Shown here: piece after piece, positions 16,068 to 24,298 of the stretch
Numbering within the stretch: the stretch's first letter is position 1
How the letters are laid out: every line of letters starts with the position of its first letter
From: an uncultured Clostridia bacterium
GTDB lineage: Bacteria > Bacillota > Clostridia > Lachnospirales > CAG-274
Direction: 5' to 3'
DNA: 43,232 nt
Assembly (NCBI GenBank): GCA_947627425.1
Contig: CANQVZ010000017.1
Location: forward strand, 1-43,232
Translations under genes and position numbers: made by a program
The notes under the pieces: generated by a model
Seen by the model: only the letters and a program-made list of their open reading frames with translations
The model's database searches: none
Told to the model about the DNA's origin: nothing

Positions 16068-16094
16068 ACAAAAATAAATATATTTCATATCCTA
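16068..16094 (+). promoter_or_regulatory. Sigma-K-like (late mother-cell) promoter
   Basis: AC (16068-16069), a 16-nt gap, then CATATCCTA (16086-16094), matching the sigma-K pattern AC-N16/17-CATANNNTA of Bacillus. It lies 40 nt before the start of the Cys/Asn-rich gene. Short motifs such as this can arise by chance. Confidence 0.45.
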
Positions 16095-16133
16095 AAATCA
16101 GAGGGGGAAATAAAAAACAGGAGGCAATATATA

Positions 16134-17036
16134 ATGGGAATATTTGATTTTGACAACAATTGTGTTTCGGGAAACACAAAGGTTAAGGACGAATGTATCA
16201 TTGCTCTTAAGGTATATGACGCCTGCAGACAGCAGGACTGCCTTACGGTAAATGAGATAGGTCCCGCCAGAGCTGCCGTGAGCGGTACTTTCTGTTCAAA
16301 CATTTCTCTTGAGCAGGGCGAAGTCATCACTCCTCCCGACACTGCCGCTGCCGTAACTATAAACAACTTCGGCACGGAGAGAGTAATAGTTGTGTCAAAG
16401 ACTCCCAGTCCATTCAGAGTGGGCTATTGGGATGTCGATCTCAAGTATGTATTCAGCTATGACCTTGTGTTCAGGAATGTAAACGGCGGAGTTCTCTGCA
16501 CTATACCCGCGCAGAGCGTATACAACAAGAAGGTAACACTTTTCGGCTCCATCACGACCGACTCTACCATATCCACCGACTTCCTTACGGACAGCGGAAC
16601 GAGCTTCGACACGGGTTCACAGCCCTTTGTACTCGTGGAGTCAAAGGCAGTTGCTCTCAGCGCCGACCTTGATTTCGGCTGCTGCTGCGACGGAGGCGAC
16701 GGAGCTTATCAGGTAAACGTTACCATAGGTCTTTTCACTATAATCAAGCTGTTCAGACTTGTCAACCTCACCGTTGAGTCAAAGGGCTTCTGCATACCCA
16801 AGGAGTGCGAGGATGTTTCAAACCTCAGCGCCTGCGACTACTTCGACGGTCTTGACTTCCCTATGGATGTATTTGCGCCGCCTCAGAAGAAGGAATTTCT
16901 TGCGGGCATAAGCGGAAATATACCCAACGAAAACAACAATGTGGGCAGCGGAAATAACAACAACGGCTGCAATTGCGGCTGCAACAACAATGTAAGCAAC
17001 AATAACGGCTGCAACAGCTGCGGATGTAGGTTTTAA
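16134..17036 (+). CDS. Cys/Asn-rich structural protein, probable spore coat component
   Basis: 300 residues with no signal peptide. The N-terminal part has KVYDACRQQDCLTVNEIGPARA, and the central part is beta-rich with Cys pairs (GGVLCTIPA, DFGCCCDGGDG, GFCIPKECEDVSNLSACDYF). The C-terminus (about 265-300) is an Asn/Gly/Cys tail of GCNCGCNNN and GCNSCGCRF type. Such Cys-rich tails and lack of a secretion signal fit a mother-cell-assembled, disulfide-linked spore coat protein, supported by the sigma-K-like promoter upstream and by the presence of gpr in the window. The family is not named with certainty. AGGAGG precedes the ATG; terminator at 17041. Confidence 0.65.
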   Translation: MGIFDFDNNCVSGNTKVKDECIIALKVYDACRQQDCLTVNEIGPARAAVSGTFCSNISLEQGEVITPPDTAAAVTINNFGTERVIVVSKTPSPFRVGYWDVDLKYVFSYDLVFRNVNGGVLCTIPAQSVYNKKVTLFGSITTDSTISTDFLTDSGTSFDTGSQPFVLVESKAVALSADLDFGCCCDGGDGAYQVNVTIGLFTIIKLFRLVNLTVESKGFCIPKECEDVSNLSACDYFDGLDFPMDVFAPPQKKEFLAGISGNIPNENNNVGSGNNNNGCNCGCNNNVSNNNGCNSCGCRF

Positions 17037-17040
17037 ATAA

Positions 17041-17068
17041 AAGGGGGCGGAAAACCGCCCCTAAAAAT
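17041..17068 (+). terminator. Terminator of the coat-like gene
   Basis: GGGGGCGG/CCGCCCC stem with an AAAA loop, followed by an AT-rich run, right after the stop codon. Confidence 0.75.
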
Positions 17069-17083
17069 TTATAAAAATAATTG

Positions 17084-17112
17084 TTTACTTTTTGCCCGAA
17101 ATGGAGTATAAT
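17084..17112 (+). promoter_or_regulatory. Promoter of tRNA-Thr
   Basis: TTTACT (17084-17089), 17-nt spacer, TATAAT (17107-17112). The 44-nt leader carries an inverted repeat TTTTGTGC/GCACAAAA at 17116-17144 that is probably processed away. Confidence 0.65.
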
Positions 17113-17156
17113 AATTTTGTGCCTGTCGTTCGGGCGCACAAAACACTTGAATATAT

Positions 17157-17228
17157 GCCGATGTAGCACAGTGGTAGTGCAGCGCATTCGTAATGCGCAG
17201 GTCGCAGGTTCAAATCCCGTCATCGGCT
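17157..17228 (+). tRNA. tRNA-Thr (anticodon CGU)
   Basis: Cloverleaf: acceptor GCCGATG/CATCGGC, D arm GCAC/GTGC, anticodon stem GCGCA/TGCGC with loop TTCGTAA (anticodon CGT at 17189-17191), T loop TTCAAAT with one A-C mismatch in the T stem, discriminator U. CCA is not encoded. Confidence 0.95.
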
Positions 17229-17229
17229 T

Positions 17230-17268
17230 AAAAAGGACTGCCGTTCTGTTATACGGCAGCCTTTTTCA
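17230..17268 (+). terminator. Terminator of tRNA-Thr
   Basis: AAAAGGACTGCCG/CGGCAGCCTTTTT hairpin with a T-run, directly after the tRNA. Confidence 0.8.
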
Positions 17269-17303
17269 TTTGCTTTTTAATTCCTCAAAAGGAGATTTTC
17301 TCG

Positions 17304-18176
17304 TCATCTTCCCGTGTTGAACACGGTGGTTATATATATTTCCCTTATGTTATACCTGCCCCTTATATATCTTAGGGCTGCAAGCGCCTTGTCGTAGCTC
17401 TCGTAAAAGCCGAAGACGGTAGGTCCGCTGCCGCTCATGAGAGAGCCCAGAGCGTCCTTTTCAAGCATAGCCTTTTTGAGAGAGGCTATTATGGGATAGT
17501 TATTTATTGTCACGCTTTCGAGCACATTGCACATATTTTGGCATATGCCCTCAATGTCCTTATTCCTTATAAGCTCCGTCATAAGCTCATTGTCGGGGTG
17601 CTTGTCCACCTTCGACATATCGAAGCTTCCGAATACCGCAGCCGTGGAAACATTTATGGGCGGCTTTGCTATGAGTACGGTAGTGTTGGGAAAGGGCGGG
17701 AGCTGTGTGAGCTTTTCGCCTATACCCTCGGCAAGAGCCGTTCCTCTGAGTATACAATAGGGTACATCCGCTCCGAGAGTTTTGCCAAGAGCCATAAGCT
17801 CCTTGTCGCTCGCCTTTATCCTGAAAAGATTTCTTATTCCCACAAGAGCCGCCGCACAGTCGCTGCTGCCCCCTGCCATGCCCGCTGCCACGGGTATATT
17901 TTTTTCCAGATGAAGCCTTATGCCCTTTTTGATGCCGTAGGTCTCCTTCATGAGAGCAGCCGCCCTGTAGACAAGATTTCTTTCGTCACAGGGGAGCCAG
18001 CTGTAGTTTGAGCTAAGCTCAATATCTCCGCTTTTGTCGGTGCTTATGGTGAGATTGTCGCAGAGGTTCACGGTCTGCATTATCATAGAAAGCTCGTGAT
18101 AGCCGTCGTCCCTCTTGCCCAGCACATCCAAAGTTATGTTTATTTTAGCCCTTGCGTTAAGCCTTAATTGCTCCAT
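17304..18176 (-). CDS. ispE: 4-diphosphocytidyl-2-C-methyl-D-erythritol kinase
   Basis: GHMP kinase of the MEP isoprenoid pathway; phosphorylates CDP-methylerythritol with ATP. Visible: ARAKINITLDVLGKRDDGYHEL at the N-terminus (substrate/Lys motif), the ATP loop PVAAGMAGGSSDCAAAL (about 91-107), LGADVPYCI, and the C-terminal GSLMSGSGPTVFG motif. 290 residues, full length. Own promoter at 18213-18241. It lies convergent to the tRNA. Confidence 0.96.
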   Translation of the reverse strand: MEQLRLNARAKINITLDVLGKRDDGYHELSMIMQTVNLCDNLTISTDKSGDIELSSNYSWLPCDERNLVYRAAALMKETYGIKKGIRLHLEKNIPVAAGMAGGSSDCAAALVGIRNLFRIKASDKELMALGKTLGADVPYCILRGTALAEGIGEKLTQLPPFPNTTVLIAKPPINVSTAAVFGSFDMSKVDKHPDNELMTELIRNKDIEGICQNMCNVLESVTINNYPIIASLKKAMLEKDALGSLMSGSGPTVFGFYESYDKALAALRYIRGRYNIREIYITTVFNTGR

Positions 18177-18212
18177 ATCGCCATACCTCGATAAAAAAAT
18201 TCTGTTATACTA

Positions 18213-18241
18213 AATATAACAGATTTCAACAGAGATTTCAA
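18213..18241 (-). promoter_or_regulatory. Promoter of ispE
   Basis: Minus strand TTGAAA (18236-18241), 17 nt, TATATT (18213-18218). Confidence 0.55.
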
Positions 18242-18279
18242 TAGCATATTGACGGAGAGCGGGTGGCATTAAAGCTACT

Positions 18280-18318
18280 TTTTGCAAAAAAAGCGGGGAT
18301 GCTCTGCGTCCCCGCCTA
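18280..18318 (-). terminator. Terminator of the 151-aa hypothetical gene
   Basis: GCGGGGA/TCCCCGC stem with a run of seven T on the minus strand. Confidence 0.75.
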
Positions 18319-18328
18319 TCACTGCTTT

Positions 18329-18784
18329 TTAAACGGCGTATACACTGTAAAGATCGCCGAATTTCTCCCTTTCCTCGGTAGTCATATACTCGCTGTAGCC
18401 CGATATGCCTCTGCAAAGGAACGCTCTGGCGGTGTCCTTTGTGACGGCGTTATTGAGCCAATTCTTTATACAATTGAACGCGCCCTCGGTGTTGCCCACA
18501 TTTTCAAGCATATTGATATATGCCGTCTGCATTTCCTCATCTGCTATATCAAGCGCAAGATATTTCTCGCAGGCGTCTATTGCCTTGAGAGCATAGTTGA
18601 ACTTTGTATAGCCCGAAAAATCGAAAAGCATACTGTTACATCTTGCATATATCTTAAGATCCTCTTTATCCATCCTGAAAACAGGCTCGCGCGCCATCTT
18701 TGAGGTGAGGTCCTCCACCTTCTCCCTAAGCTTTGAACCGCCCTCGTTTTCAATAGTCTTAAATTCCTTTTCAAACTTACTCAT
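18329..18784 (-). CDS. Hypothetical helical protein, 151 aa
   Basis: I do not recognise the family. Mostly alpha-helical and charged (KFEKEFKTIENEGGSKLREKVEDL, EMQTAYINMLENVGNTEGAFNCIKNWL, EYMTTEEREKFGDLYSVYAV), cytosolic, possibly a helical-repeat type. I start at ATG 18784 (MSKFEK), 8 nt after AAGGAG; the three-codon longer reading begins with a GTG that lies almost on the Shine-Dalgarno site. TTGTTT-17-TATAAT promoter at 18861-18889; monocistronic, with its own terminator. Confidence 0.65.
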   Translation of the reverse strand: MSKFEKEFKTIENEGGSKLREKVEDLTSKMAREPVFRMDKEDLKIYARCNSMLFDFSGYTKFNYALKAIDACEKYLALDIADEEMQTAYINMLENVGNTEGAFNCIKNWLNNAVTKDTARAFLCRGISGYSEYMTTEEREKFGDLYSVYAV

Positions 18785-19102
18785 ATAAAACACTCCTTTT
18801 TACAATAAAATGTAACGCAGTGATGAATGTGATAAATATTGTTAATTTATCTACAAGCTGATTATACTACTCTTTTCCCAAAAAAACAACCAAAAACCAA
18901 CTTTGTAATATTTCTGAAATATGTTTAACTTTAACAAAAGCTTAACACATTATATATGAGTTGCACAAAAATCTAGCTTAAATCCCGTCAAAATATACAA
19001 GTTTCATACAGCCAATAAAAGTGTTCAATTAAAATCATCAAAAAAAGCGGCATGACCGATGAAAAATTCATCAATTATACCGCTTTAATGCTTATAATAT
19101 CG
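18785..19102. other. AT-rich intergenic region
   Basis: Contains the promoter of the 151-aa gene (minus strand, -10 at 18861-18866, -35 at 18884-18889) and, at 19041-19087, the terminator of the cohesin gene (AAAGCGG/CCGCTTT long hairpin with T-run on the minus strand). Nothing else is recognised between about 18895 and 19040. Confidence 0.6.
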
Positions 19103-20518
19103 TTACTTTACAGCCTCAAGAGCCTTGGCGATTATCGTTGCCGACTGCGCTCTTGTGGTGAATGCCTTAGGCGCTATATTGTCGCCTATGCCGTTTACTA
19201 TGCCCGCGCTTACCATTGCCGCAAGGCTCTGCTGTGCGTAGGGCGATATCTCCGCCTTGTCCGCGAACTTATCGAGGGCGGATACATCTCCGCTGAGGCT
19301 CTTGCCGGAAGCCATATTTATTGCCTTGCCCGCAAGCACCATCATATCCTGCCTTGTGATATAGCTCTTGGGGGCGAAGCTGCCGTCGGGATTGCCCGAG
19401 GCAATACCCAGAGCCTTTGCCGTGTTGCAGGCATTCGCATAATATGCCGTAGGCTCAACATCCGTAAAGCCGTCGTCTGACGCATCGGTCTCGCTTATGC
19501 CCAAAGCCCTCAAAAGCATAATAAGGAAGTCTGCCCTTGTGACATTGTTCTGAGGTCTGAATGTGTTGTCGGGATAGCCGTTTATTATGCCTGCCGAAGC
19601 CAGCTGTGTTATATAGCCGTGCGCCCAGAAGGACTCGGGAACATCCGTAAAGCCCGTCACCTTTATATCCGTAGAGCCGTCTGCTCCGCCTATAACGGGA
19701 GCCTTTGTGGTTTCCTCCGTGCCGCTCTCTGCCTGTGTAGTAGCCTGTGTGGTGGTCACCGACGAGGAACCGCCGCTTGAGCCGCCCGATGAGGACGAAC
19801 CGCCGCTGCTTGATGAGCTGCTGCCGCTCGATGGCGCAGAGGTCGTAGGCTCTGTCGTGGGAGCGGTGGTAGCCTCGCTTGAAGGCTCCTCATATACGGG
19901 ATCACCGTATACCTCAACGCTGCCGTTGCCCACATTGAAATCAAGCTCATACTCGCTGCCGTCAGCCGAAGCATAAAGACCTACCACATCATTCATGGCT
20001 ATCTCCGATGTACCGGGAGCTATTGCCCTGAACTTTACTCTGAGGAGAGTACCGTTTGAGGTGTAGTTCTGCGCAACGCCGTCTATATTGACATTGAGAA
20101 GATTGGCAAGCTTAAGTCTGCCGAGCCTGCCCGCATTCGTCACGCCGTCGGCTCTGCCGAGATAGTCCTTATCGCCCTTCTTGGGCACAAAGTTAAGTCT
20201 GCCGTTTACATTGGAATATGCAAATATGGAATAATTGATGCCCCTCTGATTGGTATATATGATGAGGTCATCGGGAATATCCTCCACATCGCACTCCACA
20301 GCCTCAAGCACATCGGGATCGAAATCCAGATAGCACTGCATGGCTTTATAGCCCGTGGTGTTGTTGTCGATCTTGAAATCGGCGTAGAAAGTATCGCCCG
20401 TCTGTACGCTCTCACTGCTCAGCTCGCACCTGATGTCGAGAGTTTCGGCAAAGCTCAATGTGCCGAATGAAAGAGCAAGCGCGCCGGCAAGTATACACGC
20501 CGTGATTTTCTTTAACAT
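19103..20518 (-). CDS. Cell-surface anchoring protein: single cohesin plus three SLH repeats
   Basis: Predicted cell-wall docking protein for dockerin-bearing enzymes. Layout: signal peptide 1-24 (ALSFGTLSFA|ET); cohesin-like beta-sandwich about 25-205 (CELSSESVQTGDTFYADFKI, AMQCYLDFDPDVLEAV, LLRVKFRAIAPGTSEIAMNDV, FNVGNGSVEVYGD); Ser/Thr/Gly linker about 208-285; three SLH repeats about 288-471 (GFTDVPESFWAHGYITQLASAG, INGYPDNTFRPQNNVTRADF, DGSFAPKSYITRQDM, ISPYAQQSLAAMVSAGIVNG). Own promoter 20554-20582, AGGAGG ten nt before ATG, own terminator. Domain order matches SLH-anchored cohesin proteins of cellulosome systems. Partner enzymes are probably the two dockerin pectate lyases in this window, but cohesin-dockerin specificity is not readable by eye. 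Confidence 0.82.
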   Translation of the reverse strand: MLKKITACILAGALALSFGTLSFAETLDIRCELSSESVQTGDTFYADFKIDNNTTGYKAMQCYLDFDPDVLEAVECDVEDIPDDLIIYTNQRGINYSIFAYSNVNGRLNFVPKKGDKDYLGRADGVTNAGRLGRLKLANLLNVNIDGVAQNYTSNGTLLRVKFRAIAPGTSEIAMNDVVGLYASADGSEYELDFNVGNGSVEVYGDPVYEEPSSEATTAPTTEPTTSAPSSGSSSSSSGGSSSSGGSSGGSSSVTTTQATTQAESGTEETTKAPVIGGADGSTDIKVTGFTDVPESFWAHGYITQLASAGIINGYPDNTFRPQNNVTRADFLIMLLRALGISETDASDDGFTDVEPTAYYANACNTAKALGIASGNPDGSFAPKSYITRQDMMVLAGKAINMASGKSLSGDVSALDKFADKAEISPYAQQSLAAMVSAGIVNGIGDNIAPKAFTTRAQSATIIAKALEAVK

Positions 20519-20553
20519 ATCTTGAATACCTCCTGAATAGAATTTATATTTTG

Positions 20554-20582
20554 ATTATAACATACAAGCCAAAACATTTCAA
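20554..20582 (-). promoter_or_regulatory. Promoter of the cohesin-SLH gene
   Basis: Minus strand TTGAAA (20577-20582), 17 nt, TATAAT (20554-20559); it lies just past the stop codon of trhP. Confidence 0.7.
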
Positions 20583-20586
20583 TCGT

Positions 20587-21834
20587 TTATTTGAGTGTGA
20601 CAGGGTTTTCCATTTCCTTGCGGAGCATATCGTATTGCCTTACTTCTCCGGGGACCCTGAGCCATATATGCTGCTGAGGGTGGGGCGCCTCGGTTATGGG
20701 CGTCATATCCTCGTCGTACATCTCGTCCACCGTTATTTCAAGCACATCCGCTCCGTGCCTCAAAAACTCCGCCTTATCTCCGAGCACAAATTTATTTCGC
20801 TGCTCTATGAGCGCAAGTCCCTTTTCGCTGTCGTAGTCTATGACCATGCCTATGAAGTCATATGTACGGATATAGGAGCTTGTGGTATATATCTGTTCTC
20901 CGCTTTGGGGCTTGCCGTAGTAGAAGCCCGTTGTAAAGCCTCTGTAGCTTGCCTTTGCCGCCTCCGCTACATAGTGCTCTCTCTTGCTCTCATAAAGGGC
21001 GGGGTCCTTGAAGTAGTCGTCTATAGCCTCTCTGTATGCCCTCACGACAGTGCCAACATAGAAGCTCGTCTTTATTCTTCCCTCTATTTTAAAGCTCTTT
21101 ATGCCCGCATTCACAAGGTCGGGTATGTTCTGCACCATGCAGAGGTCCTTTGAGTTGAAAATATAGGTGCCTCTTTCCTCCTCCACAATGGGCATATATT
21201 CCCCGGGTCTTGTTTCCTCGGTAACATAATACTGCCAGCGGCAGGGATGAGAGCAGGCGCCCCTGTTGGCGTCGCGTCCGCTCAGATAGTTGCTCAAAAG
21301 GCATCTTCCGCTGTAGCTTATGCACATTGCGCCGTGCACAAACGCCTCCGTTTCAAGCTCGGGCGGTATGCTGCGGTTTATCTCCGTTATTTCCCTGAGA
21401 GAAAGCTCCCTTGCCATAACTATGCGCTTTGCGCCCAGTTCCTTCCAGAAGAGCGCCGTGCGGTAATTTGTGTTGTTAGCCTGCGTGCTTATGTGTATGT
21501 CCATATCGGGCACAGTCTGTCTTGCCACGGAGAACACTCCGGGATCCGAAACAAGTATGGCGTCGGCTTTAAGCTCCCTAAGCTCCTCAAGATAGGCGGG
21601 GAGCTTTTCAAAGTCCTCGTTGTGCGCAAAAATATTGCAGGTGATATACACCTTAGCCCCATGCTCATGGGCAAAGTCAATGCCCTCGCACATATCGGCG
21701 CTGCCGAAGTTCTTTGCCTTTGCGCGCAGTCCGAAGCTGGTGCCGCCCAGATAAACGGCGTCTGCACCGTAGAGCACAGCTATCTTAAGTTTTTCAAGGT
21801 CTCCCGCAGGCGCGAGAAGCTCGGGTTTTGTCAT
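20587..21834 (-). CDS. trhP: Peptidase U32 family, prephenate-dependent tRNA uridine hydroxylase (TrhP-like)
   Basis: Peptidase U32-family protein; relatives with this context hydroxylate U34 of tRNAs (ho5U). Features: PELLAPAGDLEKLKIAVLYGADAVYLGG, AHEHGAKVYITCNIFAHN, DIHISTQANNTN, FVHGAMCISYSGRCLLSNYLSGRDANRGACSHPCRW (U32 signature with conserved Cys), FNSKDLCMVQNIPDLVNAGI, SFKIEGRIKT. ATG at 21834 is 10 nt after GGAGG; the TTG three codons earlier is too close to it. Directly downstream of the methyltransferase, as in Bacillus yrrM-yrrN-yrrO, but only one U32 gene is here. Specific activity is inferred from this linkage. Confidence 0.85.
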   Translation of the reverse strand: MTKPELLAPAGDLEKLKIAVLYGADAVYLGGTSFGLRAKAKNFGSADMCEGIDFAHEHGAKVYITCNIFAHNEDFEKLPAYLEELRELKADAILVSDPGVFSVARQTVPDMDIHISTQANNTNYRTALFWKELGAKRIVMARELSLREITEINRSIPPELETEAFVHGAMCISYSGRCLLSNYLSGRDANRGACSHPCRWQYYVTEETRPGEYMPIVEEERGTYIFNSKDLCMVQNIPDLVNAGIKSFKIEGRIKTSFYVGTVVRAYREAIDDYFKDPALYESKREHYVAEAAKASYRGFTTGFYYGKPQSGEQIYTTSSYIRTYDFIGMVIDYDSEKGLALIEQRNKFVLGDKAEFLRHGADVLEITVDEMYDEDMTPITEAPHPQQHIWLRVPGEVRQYDMLRKEMENPVTLK

Positions 21835-21839
21835 TATAA

Positions 21840-22490
21840 TCAATCCTCCAGCTTTTCAATGAGCGCCACTCCGTCGCCAACGGTAAGTATGGATGTGCGG
21901 AGAATGTCGCTGTGGGTTATTTCCCTCAGAAAGTCGTTAAGGCGGGTATGTATCGTCCTCTGCCGTCTTTCCACGGCAAGGCGTTCCTTAGCCACTCTGC
22001 CGTCCTGCAATACATCATCCACCATTATTACGCTGCCCTTTTTGGTGAGCCTCAGTACATCGGGGAGCATATTTATATACTGTCCCTTCGCGGCGTCCAT
22101 GAACACAAAATCGAATTTTTCGTCCAAGGTCGGGAGTATTTCAAGGGCGCTGCCCTCAAGTATTGTCACCCTGTCCTCCAAGCCGAATTTTTTGAAATTC
22201 TTTTTTGCCTCGCCTATCATATAGGGATAGCGGTCAATGGTCTTTATATATCCGCCGTCCTGCAAAAACTGCGACATAAGGCAGGACGAAAAGCCCACAG
22301 CCATGCCTATCTCAAGCACCGACTTTGGCCTTATGAGCCCCACCACAAAGCTCAAAAGCTTGGCGACCTCCTTTGGCACTATGGGAAGTCCCTCCTCATA
22401 TGCCCATCTTTGCAGCTCTCCCAGCTCTCCCTCGCAGTCCGTTTGCAGGGCGTCTATGTATTCGGCAATATAGCTTTCAACCAAACTCAT
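21840..22490 (-). CDS. trmR: SAM-dependent O-methyltransferase (TrmR/YrrM-like)
   Basis: 216-residue COG4122-type methyltransferase: VLEIGMAVGFSSCLMSQFL (SAM loop), IKTIDRYPYMIGEAKKNFKKFG, FDFVFMDAAKGQYINMLPDVL, MVDDVLQDGRVAKE. In Bacillus the orthologue next to mltG and U32 genes methylates 5-hydroxyuridine to 5-methoxyuridine at tRNA position 34; the same order (mltG, methyltransferase, U32) occurs here, supporting the assignment. AAGGAAG precedes the ATG. The downstream Shine-Dalgarno site lies in its last codons. Confidence 0.85.
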   Translation of the reverse strand: MSLVESYIAEYIDALQTDCEGELGELQRWAYEEGLPIVPKEVAKLLSFVVGLIRPKSVLEIGMAVGFSSCLMSQFLQDGGYIKTIDRYPYMIGEAKKNFKKFGLEDRVTILEGSALEILPTLDEKFDFVFMDAAKGQYINMLPDVLRLTKKGSVIMVDDVLQDGRVAKERLAVERRQRTIHTRLNDFLREITHSDILRTSILTVGDGVALIEKLED

Positions 22491-22502
22491 ATCATATCTT
22501 CC

Positions 22503-23567
22503 TTAATTAAGTGTACTTTTGTATTTTTCGCTTGCGGAAAGAAAATCGTCATAGTCCGCCGTGAAGTAGTGGCTGCCCTCGTCGGCATTGTCCACCACAT
22601 AATAGAGATAGTCCGTGTCGGCAGGCTCCGCCGCAGCCTTAAGGGAGGCTCCTCTCGGCGAGCAAATGGGACCTACGGGAAGTCCGTCCACATAGTAGGT
22701 GTTGTGTCCGTCCTCTCTTTCGAGGTCGGCATAGTACACCCTCTTTGTCCTCTCGCCCATAGCATATATGACGGAGGCGTCTATCTGGAGCTTTATGCCC
22801 TCGTCGAGCCTGTTATAAATGACGGAGGACACAAGCGTCCTTTCATCGTCCTTCTTCACCTCGGATTCTATGAGCGAGGCGATTATAACTATGTCGTCAA
22901 GGCTCCTGCCCACGCTGACGGTATCGGCATATATGCCGTTTTCAGAACAAACCGTATCGAACTGCTTGAGCATGATATCCACTATCATGTGCGCGTCCGC
23001 GTCCTTAGGCACATAGTAGGTTTCGGGATAGAGATAGCCCTCCAGGAGGTTATCCCTGTCGGGTATGTCGTTTATAAAGTCATAGTCATAGTCCCTGCTG
23101 TCGGCAGCCGCCATAAATTCCTCTGCGGTGCAAAGCCCCGTTTCGGCGACCGTCTGCGCTATCTCGCTAAGCCACATACCCTCCTTTATGGTTATATGTA
23201 CGGAATCGTCCACCGTTTCGCCCGAGTTGAGCTTTTCGGTTATATCGTAAAACTCTGCATTGCCCGGAAAGGCATAATTGCCGAACTTGAAGTCGGCTCC
23301 CTCTCCGCTCAGCTTGCACAAAAACTTGAAGTGGAACGCCGAGTCCACAACTCCGTTTTCCTCGAGTATGGAGGCTATTGCGTCCACATTGGAGCCCTCT
23401 GGTATTTCGACTTCGATAGTCTGATCGGCGCTGCCCGTGCCAAGTCTCCTGTCCGCAAGCTTAGACATAAGCGCAATGCCTGCCGCCGCTATTATAGCAA
23501 TGATGACAACAACGACAACTATACATCCCACAGCCTTGCTTTTCTTTTTTCTTCTGTTACCTTCCAT
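22503..23567 (-). CDS. mltG: Endolytic transglycosylase MltG
   Basis: Membrane-anchored murein glycosidase that cuts nascent peptidoglycan strands and helps set glycan length. Short basic cytoplasmic tail, one membrane segment about 12-36, LysM-like domain about 50-105 (IEVEIPEGSNVDAIASILEENGV), catalytic YceG domain with IIASLIESEVK (catalytic Glu in ASLIESE), VIYNRLDEGIKLQIDASVIYAMG, and the C-terminal GPICSPRGASLKAAAEPADTDYLYYV block. 354 residues, normal. It overlaps the truA 3' end by 11 bp and is followed by trmR after 12 bp. Confidence 0.94.
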   Translation of the reverse strand: MEGNRRKKKSKAVGCIVVVVVIIAIIAAAGIALMSKLADRRLGTGSADQTIEVEIPEGSNVDAIASILEENGVVDSAFHFKFLCKLSGEGADFKFGNYAFPGNAEFYDITEKLNSGETVDDSVHITIKEGMWLSEIAQTVAETGLCTAEEFMAAADSRDYDYDFINDIPDRDNLLEGYLYPETYYVPKDADAHMIVDIMLKQFDTVCSENGIYADTVSVGRSLDDIVIIASLIESEVKKDDERTLVSSVIYNRLDEGIKLQIDASVIYAMGERTKRVYYADLEREDGHNTYYVDGLPVGPICSPRGASLKAAAEPADTDYLYYVVDNADEGSHYFTADYDDFLSASEKYKSTLN

Positions 23568-24294
23568 AATTTACCTCCGTTAAGATCAAGCCGTTAGGCG
23601 CCATAGTCTTGCCAGCCCTCGTCCTGTCGAGCGAAAGGATTATATCCCCTATTTCGTCGGGGCTTATCCTTCCTCTGCCCACATCGGCAAGAGTGCCGGC
23701 AATTATTCTGACCATATTATATAAAAATCCGCTGCCCTTTACGCGTATAAGTATGATATCGTCCTCCTTATCCACGGTGAGCGAATAAATAGTCCTGACT
23801 GTGGTCTTTGCCCTTGAACCGCTGGCGCAGAATGCCTTAAAGTCGTGTTCGCCCTCAAAAAAGGGGCAGGCGGCGCGCATGGCGTCTATATCCAGCCTTT
23901 CGCGCACAAAGTCCGTATATCTCACAAGCAGGGGATCCTTAAATTCCGAATTGAGTATTCTGTACTCGTATGTCTTGTCCTTCACGCTGTACTGCGGGTG
24001 AAACTCCTCGTCCACCTCTCTTGCGCCCGTTACGACAATATCCTCGGGCAGGAAGGAATTGACGGCATAGGGTATGTTTTCAACGGGTATAGTGGTGTCC
24101 GCCCTGAAAACCGCGCCCTGCGCCCGCGCGTGAACGCCCGTGTCCGTGCGCGAGGCTCCGCGCACTGTTATATCCTGTCCCAAAAGAGCGCCGAGAGCCT
24201 CCTCCAACCTCTGCTGAACGGTAATATAGCCCTTCTGTCTTTGCCAGCCGAAATATTGGCTGCCGTCATATGCGACTGTAAGTAAAACCCTCAT
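23557..24294 (-). CDS. truA: tRNA pseudouridine(38-40) synthase
   Basis: Isomerises uridines 38-40 of the tRNA anticodon arm. Motifs: YDGSQYFGWQRQKG, GASRTDTGVHARAQGA with the catalytic Asp in RTDTGVHA, FHPQYSVKDKTYEYRI, GEHDFKAFCASGS, GSGFLYNMVRIIAGTL. 245 residues from the ATG at 24294, which is 9 nt after GGAG; the five-codon longer reading uses a TTG. Part of the ecfA-ecfT-truA order common in Firmicutes. Confidence 0.95.
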   Translation of the reverse strand: MRVLLTVAYDGSQYFGWQRQKGYITVQQRLEEALGALLGQDITVRGASRTDTGVHARAQGAVFRADTTIPVENIPYAVNSFLPEDIVVTGAREVDEEFHPQYSVKDKTYEYRILNSEFKDPLLVRYTDFVRERLDIDAMRAACPFFEGEHDFKAFCASGSRAKTTVRTIYSLTVDKEDDIILIRVKGSGFLYNMVRIIAGTLADVGRGRISPDEIGDIILSLDRTRAGKTMAPNGLILTEVNYGR

Positions 24295-24298
24295 GGCA

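Noticed and set aside
21912..23597. 561-codon plus-strand ORF
   Set aside because: It runs antisense across trmR and mltG, which both have strong family motifs and Shine-Dalgarno sites; no Shine-Dalgarno site or domain was seen in the antisense frame.
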